Positions 43,623-51,660 of a stretch of DNA of 64,000 nt are shown here, piece by piece. The stretch is from Silvanigrella aquatica (GTDB lineage Bacteria > Bdellovibrionota_B > Oligoflexia > Silvanigrellales > Silvanigrellaceae). A program made the position numbers and the translations under genes. The notes beneath the pieces were generated by a model that searched no databases, was not told where the DNA came from, and saw only the letters and a list, made by a program, of their open reading frames with translations. The stretch spans positions 2,191,338 to 2,255,337 of the forward strand of contig NZ_CP017834.1 of assembly GCF_001907975.1 (NCBI RefSeq), in the 5' to 3' direction. Within the stretch, counting starts at the first letter, position 1; each line of letters opens with the position of its first letter.

Positions 43623-43821
43623 ATTAAAGTCATAATTGAAGAGAGATCTTCACGTATTTTTTGCGGTTGCTCATTAATGCGATAACCAAATGCGGCAATA
43701 GCAACGGCATCAAATGAAATCCAATCCACATATTTTGCAAGCATGGGTTTTAACTTTTCAGGATCAAATCCTTCAATAGGACAAGAATAAAATTCATATG
43801 AGTCTCCAAATAATAAAGAAC
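43619..43821 (-). pseudogene. Nitroreductase C-terminal remnant
   Basis: Minus-strand frame GDSYEFYSCPIEGFDPEKLK, then YVDWISFDAVAIAAFGYRIN and EQPQKIREDLSSIMTLI, stop at 43619. The S-C-P-I-E-G-F-D and A-x-A-x-G-Y-R elements are the C-terminal third of NfsB-type FMN nitroreductases. The N-terminal two thirds are absent: upstream sequence (to 44016) is AT-rich without a continuing domain. The stop overlaps the dps stop codon region, so this is a relic of a convergent gene. Confidence 0.72.
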
Positions 43822-44022
43822 ATATTATGTAGCATAGAAATTCAATTTAAACAAATTTAATTTGCTGAACAAATAACAAAATAAATCAATTAAGCATAAA
43901 ATATTATTAAATAAAAAAACAAAATATATGTATTTGACAAAATATAAAAATTATTTTAATAATTTTATGTAATATAAAATAAGTTAAAATTGTCAAATTC
44001 TAATTATAAAAGGAGAATGACA

Positions 44023-44790
44023 TTGCTTGCATATCATAACCATATCTATCATAAAAAATCAGATGAATCTGCAAAATTAAGAATTTTATTTATTCATCAT
44101 GCCGGTGGCTCTGCCATTCATTATTTTCAATTTTCTGATTTATTCCCAAAATATTGGGATATATCTTTTTTAGAAATTCCAGGCAGAGGTACGGAAAAAT
44201 CTAATTATAAAGTTGAAAATAGAGAAAATTTATATTCCTTATTTGATGAAATATCTTCAAGCATTTCAGATATCCCTCTTGCTCTTTTTGGACATAGCTT
44301 TGGAGCACATATAGCCTATGAACTCGCTCAATATTTTCAATTAAAAAAGAATTCGCCCCTTATTTGGCTTGGAATATCTGGTAAAAAACCTCCCCATATC
44401 TACCTAAAAAACAAAAGCGATTATGAACCCGCCTACCTTCGCTCCTTTGATTCCCTCCTACAATGGCTGAAATCTATGGGAGGAACTCCGCAAGAATTTT
44501 TTAATTCACCAGAATTAATGGATTATTTTATTCCCATTTTAAGAAATGATTTAAAGTTATGTCATAATTTAGAAACATCTCTTCCTCATTTCCCTAAATT
44601 AGAAATCCCCATTGGATTATTTTCTGGAATATCGGATAATAGAGTTTCACTTGAAGCTATAAAAGAATGGGAATTATATTCTATTTTTCCGACTCAATTA
44701 GAAAAATTTGCAGGAGGGCATTTTTATTTTCAAAATGCAGAACAAATATTAACAGATAAAATAGTAAATCAAATTCATCATTATTTGTGA
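44023..44790 (+). CDS. Type II thioesterase-like alpha/beta hydrolase
   Basis: About 255 aa. LFIHHAGGSAIHYFQFSDL, FLEIPGRGTEKS, and the nucleophile elbow LALFGHSFGAHIAYELAQYF (Ser of GHSFG) match the TEII family that hydrolyses mis-primed acyl groups from NRPS/PKS carrier proteins; an Asp in FSGISDNRV and the His in FAGGHFYFQ complete the triad. No NRPS or PKS gene is in the window, so the partner lies elsewhere. AGGAG precedes a TTG at 44023; ATG at 44017 is the alternative start. Confidence 0.8.
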   Translation: MLAYHNHIYHKKSDESAKLRILFIHHAGGSAIHYFQFSDLFPKYWDISFLEIPGRGTEKSNYKVENRENLYSLFDEISSSISDIPLALFGHSFGAHIAYELAQYFQLKKNSPLIWLGISGKKPPHIYLKNKSDYEPAYLRSFDSLLQWLKSMGGTPQEFFNSPELMDYFIPILRNDLKLCHNLETSLPHFPKLEIPIGLFSGISDNRVSLEAIKEWELYSIFPTQLEKFAGGHFYFQNAEQILTDKIVNQIHHYL

Positions 44791-44819
44791 AAGCGAAGTT
44801 CTCTCTTCACTATAATAAA

Positions 44820-46160
44820 TTAATTATTTAAAAGTTTATCTGCAAATTTATTATATCCAAGAATGTCATTTGAATAAATATCTTGCACACCTGTTTTAAG
44901 CCATTTTACAGCAAATGTATTGTCTCTGAACTCATCCTGCCCTCGAAAAGCAACCGCCTTGGCTCCGTTTTTTTCAGCGCTTTGAATTTGTTTGCCAAAC
45001 TTACTTAAAGTAACAGGCGCTTCCACATTTAAATTTAATTTTCTTAATTCTTGCACTAATTTTAAGGCACTTAAACGATCTTCTTCTGAAAAGCGTAACA
45101 CACAAACATCTGTTTCTTTAGAAAGCTCAGGAATTAAACCATGCACTTCCATAAAATTAGCGACACAAACATCTCCCATTCCGTAACCAACACCAGGAAG
45201 CTCTTCACCACCAAATGCACCCACTAAATTGTCGTAACGCCCCCCACCAAATAAAGCACGATTATTTTCAGGATGATTATCAAACACTTCGAATACCATT
45301 CCGGTGTAATAATCAAATCCACGCATAATATCGGGTGAAAAGTGAATACAGTTTGCTGAAGTCAGTTCAATTAAAATATCAAGACGTTGCTTTAATTCTT
45401 TGGCAGGTTGGGCATGGTCACCTAACAAATTAATAACGTCTTCAATAGATGAACTCATAAAAGAATTTAATTTACTAATTTGATTTTCATTTAAATTTAG
45501 TTTCTGACATTCATGAAAAAACACTTCATTAGAAATTTTATCTTTTTTATCAAGTAAACGCATAAGTACAGAAATATTATCACTCTGAATATTTAATACT
45601 TTAGATAAAAAAGCATTTACAATTCCACGATGATTTATTTTTACCTTAAAATGCTCATATGAAGCGCCTACAGAACGAAGTGTATCGATAGCAGATAAAA
45701 TAATTTCAACATCTTCGTCTAAAGGATGCCCCCCCAATATATCTACATTTAATTGATCAAATTCACGCAAACGCCCCCTTTGTGGACGCTCATAGCGCAT
45801 ACAAGTAGGAATGCTATACCAACGAATGGGTTTTATTAGTTCTTTTTGTTTGGATGCGACCATCCTGGCCAAAGTGGGCGTCATTTCAGGACGAATGGCA
45901 AGAACTCTCTCCCCTTTATCTGTAAAGGAATAAAGTTGCTCTCGAACGATTTCTTCACTGGATTTTGCAGCGTATAATTCTAAATGTTCAACGAAAGGTC
46001 CGTTGTATTCTTCATACCCATAAGATTTGAATAACTTATGGATTTTTGAATAAATATAATTTTTCAAACGTTGATCTGTAGGATAGAAATCTCTTGTTCC
46101 TTTATATCCTTGAGTACTTAAAGATGTTTTTTTACTTTTTTGAGGAAGAGAGCCTGACAT
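44820..46160 (-). CDS. hisS: Histidyl-tRNA synthetase
   Basis: Class II aminoacyl-tRNA synthetase of 446 aa. GTRDFYPTD at residues 20-28, motif 2 YSIPTCMRYERPQRGRLREFDQLNVDILG, the histidine A motif FSPDIMRGFDYYTGMVFEV, and motif 3 GGGRYDNLVGAFGGEELPGVGYGMG are all present, followed by the anticodon-binding domain (VCVLRFSEEDR onward). An N-terminal extension of ~18 residues is Ser/Lys-rich. Divergent from uppS across 230 bases holding no other visible gene. Confidence 0.96.
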   Translation of the reverse strand: MSGSLPQKSKKTSLSTQGYKGTRDFYPTDQRLKNYIYSKIHKLFKSYGYEEYNGPFVEHLELYAAKSSEEIVREQLYSFTDKGERVLAIRPEMTPTLARMVASKQKELIKPIRWYSIPTCMRYERPQRGRLREFDQLNVDILGGHPLDEDVEIILSAIDTLRSVGASYEHFKVKINHRGIVNAFLSKVLNIQSDNISVLMRLLDKKDKISNEVFFHECQKLNLNENQISKLNSFMSSSIEDVINLLGDHAQPAKELKQRLDILIELTSANCIHFSPDIMRGFDYYTGMVFEVFDNHPENNRALFGGGRYDNLVGAFGGEELPGVGYGMGDVCVANFMEVHGLIPELSKETDVCVLRFSEEDRLSALKLVQELRKLNLNVEAPVTLSKFGKQIQSAEKNGAKAVAFRGQDEFRDNTFAVKWLKTGVQDIYSNDILGYNKFADKLLNN

Positions 46161-46390
46161 ATTTATGATATTCCTACTTTAGAGAAAGGCGTTTAAAGTT
46201 ATGGCCTAAGCGGGTGAGGATAATGTTTGACAATACTACTGTCAATTCGAAATAGAAGCAGAAAGCTTGATCTGAAGTCTTTAGTTGTGTCAGATTGCAC
46301 CTTTGTAATCGATGGGATTATCAAGCTGAACGTTTGCTAATTTTGACTTGTCTTTTAATTTAACTAAATCGTTTTATACAGGCAAAAACC

Positions 46391-47167
46391 ATGATAAATT
46401 ATTGCGAAAAATGGGATTTAAATCCGCTCCTTCTTCCTCGCCATATTGGAATTATAATGGATGGCAATGGCAGATGGGCTGCAAAAAGACATCTTCCCCG
46501 CATCGCGGGACATCGTAAGGGTGTGGAAAGAGTTCAAGAAATTACCGAATTATCTGGAAATATAGGAATTACAGCACTGACATTATTTGCTTTTTCTGAT
46601 GAAAATTGGCGCCGCCCAGAAGATGAGGTTGGCGGTATCATGGGTTTATTACGATGGTATATTCGAAAGGAACACAAACGCATTGTCGATAATAATGTTC
46701 AATTTCGCGTAATCGGTGACAGAAGAAAATTATCTATGGATATTATAGAATTAATTGAAGAACTTGAGCAGGATACTGAAAAAAATACAGGAATGCATTT
46801 ATCCGTTGCCTTAAGCTATGGTGCGCATGGAGAAATCCTTAGAGCTGTAAAAAAAATAGTTGATAAAGTGCAAGAGGGAAACATTTTTAAAGACGATATC
46901 GATGCCTGCACATTTGAAAGTTGTTTAGATACTCAAGGACTTCCTCCCTTAGACATGTTTATTCGTACCAGTGGAGAGTATCGCGTCAGTAATTTCTTAT
47001 TATGGCAACTGGCCTACGCCGAGTTATTTTTTGATGATGTCCTTTGGCCCGATTTTGACTCTGAAAAATTTATTTCCTTAGTAAGACAATTCTCTTTGAG
47101 AGAAAGACGTTTTGGAATGACTTCAGAACAAATTGCCCAAAAAATAGTTGCTCATAAACACTACTAA
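46391..47167 (+). CDS. uppS: Undecaprenyl diphosphate synthase
   Basis: Cis-prenyl transferase that makes the C55 carrier for peptidoglycan. HIGIIMDGNGRWAAKRHLPRIAGHRKGVERV is at about residues 18-48 (catalytic Asp in MDGNGRWA), LTLFAFSDENWRRP follows, and IRTSGEYRVSNFLLWQLAYAELFF near the end is the family motif. Length 258 aa is normal. It heads a cluster of envelope and housekeeping genes, with rseP starting 19 bases after its stop. Confidence 0.95.
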   Translation: MINYCEKWDLNPLLLPRHIGIIMDGNGRWAAKRHLPRIAGHRKGVERVQEITELSGNIGITALTLFAFSDENWRRPEDEVGGIMGLLRWYIRKEHKRIVDNNVQFRVIGDRRKLSMDIIELIEELEQDTEKNTGMHLSVALSYGAHGEILRAVKKIVDKVQEGNIFKDDIDACTFESCLDTQGLPPLDMFIRTSGEYRVSNFLLWQLAYAELFFDDVLWPDFDSEKFISLVRQFSLRERRFGMTSEQIAQKIVAHKHY

Positions 47168-47186
47168 GAGAGGTAAAATATTCGAA

Positions 47187-48977
47187 ATGGATATTATTCA
47201 AGCCATTTTTTCAAATACGATTATTGCCTTTATGATTCTCATAGGAGTTGTCGTATTTGTTCATGAATTAGGCCACTTCTTAGCAGGAAAAGCATTTGGA
47301 ATTGAAGTAGAAGAATTTAGTATTGGATTTGGTCCCAAAGCCTTTTCAATTCGTAAAGGCAACACAGATTATCGGATTAATTGGCTCCCCTTAGGAGGCT
47401 ATGTCCGATTTTATGGTTCTAATATTGAAGAAACAGTCCCTATTGAAAAAAGGGAAAAATCAATATTACATGCGAAATTACACAAACGAGCGATTGTTTC
47501 ATTAGCGGGACCGCTAGCAAATCTTATATTAAGTTTTTTCGTAATGGTGGGCTTAGCAATATATGGCTTGCCCAACCAACCCGCCCTTGTTTCAGTATTA
47601 CCAAACTCTATTGCTGAAAAATCGGGTATACAAACCGGCGACAAAATATTAGCAATAGATAACGAAAAAATAAAAGGATGGTCTGATTTATCAAAAAAAA
47701 TCAGTCAATCTGCTAATAAAAATTTAACTTTATCAGTTGAAAGTAATGGAATAAATAAACAAATATATGTTACGCCTATCCAAGAAGAAGTGGAAACTCC
47801 CTTAGGAAATATTCAACAAACGGGTCGAATTGGAGTTTCTGGAGTTTTTAATTCTTCTCATTTTTATGTATCAAAAAATAGTTTTTTACACCAAATTGGA
47901 TTGCAAACAGGTGATAAAATTATATCAATTAATGATCATAAAACAGATTATTTTTACCAAGTTTTAAATACACTTGAAAATATCACGAAAACAAATTCTG
48001 ATTCTTCCTTAGCTCAAGAAATTTTAAAAGGGCATTTAAATCATATTAAATTAAATATTTTAACACAAAGAAATTCTGAAAAACAAAATTTAATAAAAGT
48101 TAATTTTTCTAATACCAATATTCAAAATTGGGCAAAAGAATTACTAAGTAATAAAAATAATCAAGAAAATCTTTGGAAAAAAAATCTTCTCTCCTCCGAT
48201 CAAACCATAGCAAACTTTCAATCTCTTCCTACTGGAGACAAACTTATTCCCGCATTAGAAGCATGGAAAAGTTGTGGGCTCAATTCGGGAGACACCATTT
48301 ATTCTCTTGACAAAATAGGTCGTATTTATTCTGTATTTCAAGTCTACTCTTGGCTTGACAGTGCTCCCAAAAATATATCGTCCGAAGCAAAAAAAATAGG
48401 ATTCGCTTCCGTAAATATGGCAGTCATAAATTCAAATGGAATAATTAAACAATTAAACTGTAAAATTCCATTAAGAAATGGCTATGATCATTTAAACCGC
48501 GAACACGCCTTTCTTGATTTTCCCATAAATTTTGCCTCACAAAGTTTGTCTATGTCACCCGAAATTCTTAAGGCAAATTCTTTTTCAGATGCCTTAACGA
48601 AAGGCTTTAATGCTCTAATTAACCAAATTTCTCTAACCTATAATGCCATTAAAATGCTTTTTACCGGCTCTATTCCCTTGTCTAACTTAGGCGGCCCTAT
48701 TGCTATTGCAGGAGTTGCTGGGGAAGCAGCAAAAGGCGGAATCATCATATTTTTAATGACTATGGCTTTTATAAGCACCAATGTAGGCATGATGAATTTA
48801 CTTCCGTTACCTGCGTTAGATGGTGGTACTTTATTTTTACATGCCGTGGAAGCCGCTTATGGAAAGCCTCTACCAAAATCAGTACAACTTACTGTCCAAA
48901 AAATTGGGGTTATTATAATACTAAGTCTTTTTGTAGTAGTATTTTATAATGATATTTTAAGACTTATTCGTTTTTAA
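47187..48977 (+). CDS. rseP: Site-2 zinc metalloprotease RseP
   Basis: Inner-membrane intramembrane protease: VHELGHFLAGK (zinc-binding HExxH, residues 26-36), GIEVEEFSIGFGPK, and the second half with GPIAIAGVAG and the third zinc ligand in MNLLPLPALDGGTLFLHAVE (about residue 543). At 596 aa it is longer than E. coli RseP (450); the periplasmic region carries two recognisable PDZ-like segments (IAEKSGIQTGDKILAIDNEKIKGW and the one starting FLHQIGLQTGDKIISINDHK) plus a long Asn/Lys-rich stretch with a third weaker GDTIYSLD element. ATG 47187 has only a distant GAGAGG; an upstream in-frame TTG at 47148 lies inside uppS. Confidence 0.9.
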   Translation: MDIIQAIFSNTIIAFMILIGVVVFVHELGHFLAGKAFGIEVEEFSIGFGPKAFSIRKGNTDYRINWLPLGGYVRFYGSNIEETVPIEKREKSILHAKLHKRAIVSLAGPLANLILSFFVMVGLAIYGLPNQPALVSVLPNSIAEKSGIQTGDKILAIDNEKIKGWSDLSKKISQSANKNLTLSVESNGINKQIYVTPIQEEVETPLGNIQQTGRIGVSGVFNSSHFYVSKNSFLHQIGLQTGDKIISINDHKTDYFYQVLNTLENITKTNSDSSLAQEILKGHLNHIKLNILTQRNSEKQNLIKVNFSNTNIQNWAKELLSNKNNQENLWKKNLLSSDQTIANFQSLPTGDKLIPALEAWKSCGLNSGDTIYSLDKIGRIYSVFQVYSWLDSAPKNISSEAKKIGFASVNMAVINSNGIIKQLNCKIPLRNGYDHLNREHAFLDFPINFASQSLSMSPEILKANSFSDALTKGFNALINQISLTYNAIKMLFTGSIPLSNLGGPIAIAGVAGEAAKGGIIIFLMTMAFISTNVGMMNLLPLPALDGGTLFLHAVEAAYGKPLPKSVQLTVQKIGVIIILSLFVVVFYNDILRLIRF

Positions 48978-48992
48978 TTTAAAGGGACTCTT

Positions 48993-49643
48993 GTGTTTTC
49001 TCATTTTCAATATCCTTTAGTTCTTCTGCTCACCCATAGACGTGGTGTAGGTATATTTATTTGCAAAAATATTCACTCTTTAAAATCATTCTTAGCAAAT
49101 AAAGAAAAATCTTTTATTGACTTAAACCAAATGAAACCTGAATCTCATGAAAATCATATTTATGAATATTTAATTTTTAATGATTTATTTTTTACACGTG
49201 TCATTGGAAAAACAGCGGAAAATCTTTTCGAACTCTACAAATTCAGTTTAAATAAAACAAATTTATTATCAAATGATCCTAAAACTTTAATTGTTGGAAT
49301 TGGCCCCGGATCATTTACAGGCTTAAGATTAGGATGCGCTTTTATTAACGGCATAAAAACAGCTTCCCCTGATTTGCAACTCTTACCTGTGTCAACATAT
49401 TTAACTCCTCAACTTATTTCTCTTTGCGAAAAGAATCATTGTAAAGAGGAGTGTTTAAAGCAATTGGGCGAATATGAACTTGAAGATGAATCGACGGGAC
49501 ATGTTACATTTTTTGATCTTTTAGCTTGTTTATTTAAGGTAACAGAAGAAAAAAGAAACTATGTAAACTCTCTTATGCCAGAATATGGCAAAGAACCCGG
49601 CCCCGTCCTAAAATTAAGAGAAGGAAATTCTAATGAACAATGA
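48993..49643 (+). CDS. tsaB: tRNA threonylcarbamoyladenosine biosynthesis protein TsaB
   Basis: The ASKHA signature of TsaB is LIVGIGPGSFTGLRLGCAFINGIKTAS (about 103-129), followed by LLPVSTYL. TsaB dimerises with TsaD to make t6A37 in tRNAs reading ANN codons. The remaining sequence is divergent: the N-terminal half lacks the usual DTS opening and instead has LLLTHRRGVGIFI. At 216 aa it is slightly short. The start is GTG with AAAGGGACT upstream; the end overlaps pssA by 11 bases. Confidence 0.8.
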   Translation: MFSHFQYPLVLLLTHRRGVGIFICKNIHSLKSFLANKEKSFIDLNQMKPESHENHIYEYLIFNDLFFTRVIGKTAENLFELYKFSLNKTNLLSNDPKTLIVGIGPGSFTGLRLGCAFINGIKTASPDLQLLPVSTYLTPQLISLCEKNHCKEECLKQLGEYELEDESTGHVTFFDLLACLFKVTEEKRNYVNSLMPEYGKEPGPVLKLREGNSNEQ

Positions 49644-50535
49644 ATTCCATGATGAAATTATTCATAAGGAAACAAATCAAACCGCTCATTTTATTGATCG
49701 ACGCCGAAAGGTAAAATCGAGTATTTATTTATTGCCAAATTTAATTACAGCTTCCTCACTTTTTTTTGGACTTTTAGCTATTAAGTATTCTATCGATGGC
49801 CGTATGAACAACGATCCCCAAGAATTTGTTTTTGCCGCCTATGCTATTCTTGCTGCCGGAATTTGTGATGGATTGGACGGAAGTGTGGCGCGACTTACCC
49901 ATACACAAAGCTCATTTGGCGTACAACTTGATTCTCTTTGTGATCTTGTTTCTTTTGGTGTCGCACCTGCTATTGTCATTTATAATTATGCTCTCAATGA
50001 TTTTTTCCGCCTTGGTTTTTGCGTGGCGTTTATTTATGCCGCATGTGGTGCACTGCGCCTGGCACGCTTTAATGTGCAAAGTGCCTTAGGTAAAACTAAT
50101 GGAAGTTTTACGGGTATTCCCATTCCCATGGCGGCGGCTCCCCTTGCTGTTTTTATAATGGCTCAAAATGAACTGGCGACCTGGACACTAACCGATCATT
50201 CTGCATGGGAAGTTTGGTTAGCTCAGGCTATCACTTCTCCTGATGTCCGTAACGTTACTTTACTCATAATTACATTTTTATTAGCGTTAGGCATGGTTTC
50301 TACGTTTGAATATCTTAGCCACAAATCTATGAAGTTGCCTCGAAAAAGACCTTTTCGCTTTCTTGCCGCCGTTCTCATCATCTGCGCATTAATATTTATT
50401 TTACAGTTTGTTGTTTCCCTTGCTTTACTGTTAATAATATATTGTTCTCACGGACCTGTTTTATGGATTTTCACTCGAAAAGATAAAGCGGAAGAAGAGG
50501 AAGAACTGTTTGAAGCGGGACATAATTCAGAGTAA
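49633..50535 (+). CDS. pssA: CDP-diacylglycerol--serine O-phosphatidyltransferase
   Basis: Inner-membrane phosphatidylserine synthase, type II (CDP-alcohol phosphatidyltransferase family). The active motif D-G-x2-A-R-x8-G-x3-D-x3-D is DGLDGSVARLTHTQSSFGVQ followed by LDSLCD (about 79-104). IYLLPNLITASSLFFGLLAI marks the first helix, and about seven to eight hydrophobic segments fill 300 aa. Phosphatidylethanolamine synthesis would need PSD, which is not in the window. The gene overlaps tsaB. Confidence 0.9.
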   Translation: MNNEFHDEIIHKETNQTAHFIDRRRKVKSSIYLLPNLITASSLFFGLLAIKYSIDGRMNNDPQEFVFAAYAILAAGICDGLDGSVARLTHTQSSFGVQLDSLCDLVSFGVAPAIVIYNYALNDFFRLGFCVAFIYAACGALRLARFNVQSALGKTNGSFTGIPIPMAAAPLAVFIMAQNELATWTLTDHSAWEVWLAQAITSPDVRNVTLLIITFLLALGMVSTFEYLSHKSMKLPRKRPFRFLAAVLIICALIFILQFVVSLALLLIIYCSHGPVLWIFTRKDKAEEEEELFEAGHNSE

Positions 50536-50559
50536 TTTTAAAATGTTGAGGCTATTATT

Positions 50560-51642
50560 ATGCTAGAATTGACCATAGGAATTGTAGGTGCCACAGGCGT
50601 CGTAGGCCAGACTGCTTTAGATCTCTTAGCAGATGAATTTACAGACTTTAAAGTAAAAAAATTAAAACTTTACGCTTCAAGAGCATCGGCAGGAAAAATG
50701 GTAACGTTCTGCAATTCAAAAATAACAATTGAAGAGCCTAATTTACCTTCCATGCTGGAATGCAATGCTATTTTATTTGCCACAGAAGCCTCCATTTCAA
50801 CTGAATTTATTCCAAAATTAGCAGAACATGGCGTTTTATGTATCGATAAATCATCAGCATTTCGCGCACACCCCTCTGTTCCTTTAGTGGTACCTGAAGT
50901 CAATGGACATCTGCTCAATCCCAATGAGCTTAAAAAATTTCCTGTTGTGGCAAGTCCTAACTGCTGCACCATTCCACTCGTCATGGTTTTAAAACCACTA
51001 CAAGATAAATTTGGTTTAGAGCGCGTTATTCTTTCTACTTATCAAAGTGTCTCTGGCGCAGGAAAACCTGCCATTGATGTTTTGACTGAGGAAACAAAAA
51101 ACTTTTTTGTAAATCAGGATCTCACTTGCGGTAAGTCTGAAATTTTTCCTAAGTCTATTGCTTTCAATGTCATGCCTTATGTTGCAGGAATTCTTGACAA
51201 TGGTGATACCGATGAAGAATCAAAAATTATTTCCGAAAGTCGAAAAATATTAAACTCTCCTAAATTACCTCTAGCAGCAACAAGCGTGCGCGTTCCCACA
51301 TTTGTAGGACACGGCGAATCTGTTACCTTAGAATTATCATCCAAAGTAACAGCATCACAAATTAAAGAAACACTATCAGAATTTCCAGGCATTCAAATTA
51401 TTGATGAAAAATCTGCAAAAGATGAAGATCTTGGCACATACGGATTATTTGTGACTCCAAGAGAAACTCACGGAAAAGATGACGTATTTGTTAGTAGAAT
51501 AAGAAATACAGATGTTTTTCAAAATGGAATTTCTTTATGGATTGTCTCCGACAATTTACGTAAAGGAGCTGCTTTAAATGCGATTCAAGTTATTAACTCT
51601 TGTGCTGCCAACGGAACTCTTAAAGCTTTATCTTCAAAATAA
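50560..51642 (+). CDS. asd: Aspartate-semialdehyde dehydrogenase
   Basis: NADP-dependent enzyme of the lysine/threonine/methionine and diaminopimelate route. GIVGATGVVGQTALDLL (residues 7-23) is the nucleotide loop; the catalytic Cys is in VVASPNCCTIPLV (about 129-141); STYQSVSGAGKPAIDVL, VRVPTFVGHGESVTLEL and the C-terminal helix complete the family. 360 aa. It follows pssA by 24 bases; both are within the uppS-to-asd run. Confidence 0.94.
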   Translation: MLELTIGIVGATGVVGQTALDLLADEFTDFKVKKLKLYASRASAGKMVTFCNSKITIEEPNLPSMLECNAILFATEASISTEFIPKLAEHGVLCIDKSSAFRAHPSVPLVVPEVNGHLLNPNELKKFPVVASPNCCTIPLVMVLKPLQDKFGLERVILSTYQSVSGAGKPAIDVLTEETKNFFVNQDLTCGKSEIFPKSIAFNVMPYVAGILDNGDTDEESKIISESRKILNSPKLPLAATSVRVPTFVGHGESVTLELSSKVTASQIKETLSEFPGIQIIDEKSAKDEDLGTYGLFVTPRETHGKDDVFVSRIRNTDVFQNGISLWIVSDNLRKGAALNAIQVINSCAANGTLKALSSK

Positions 51643-51660
51643 ACCTTGAAAGCAATTAAA

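Noticed and set aside
46161-46390. tRNA or riboswitch in the hisS-uppS divergent gap
   Set aside because: No cloverleaf, T-box or known riboswitch core was found by eye.
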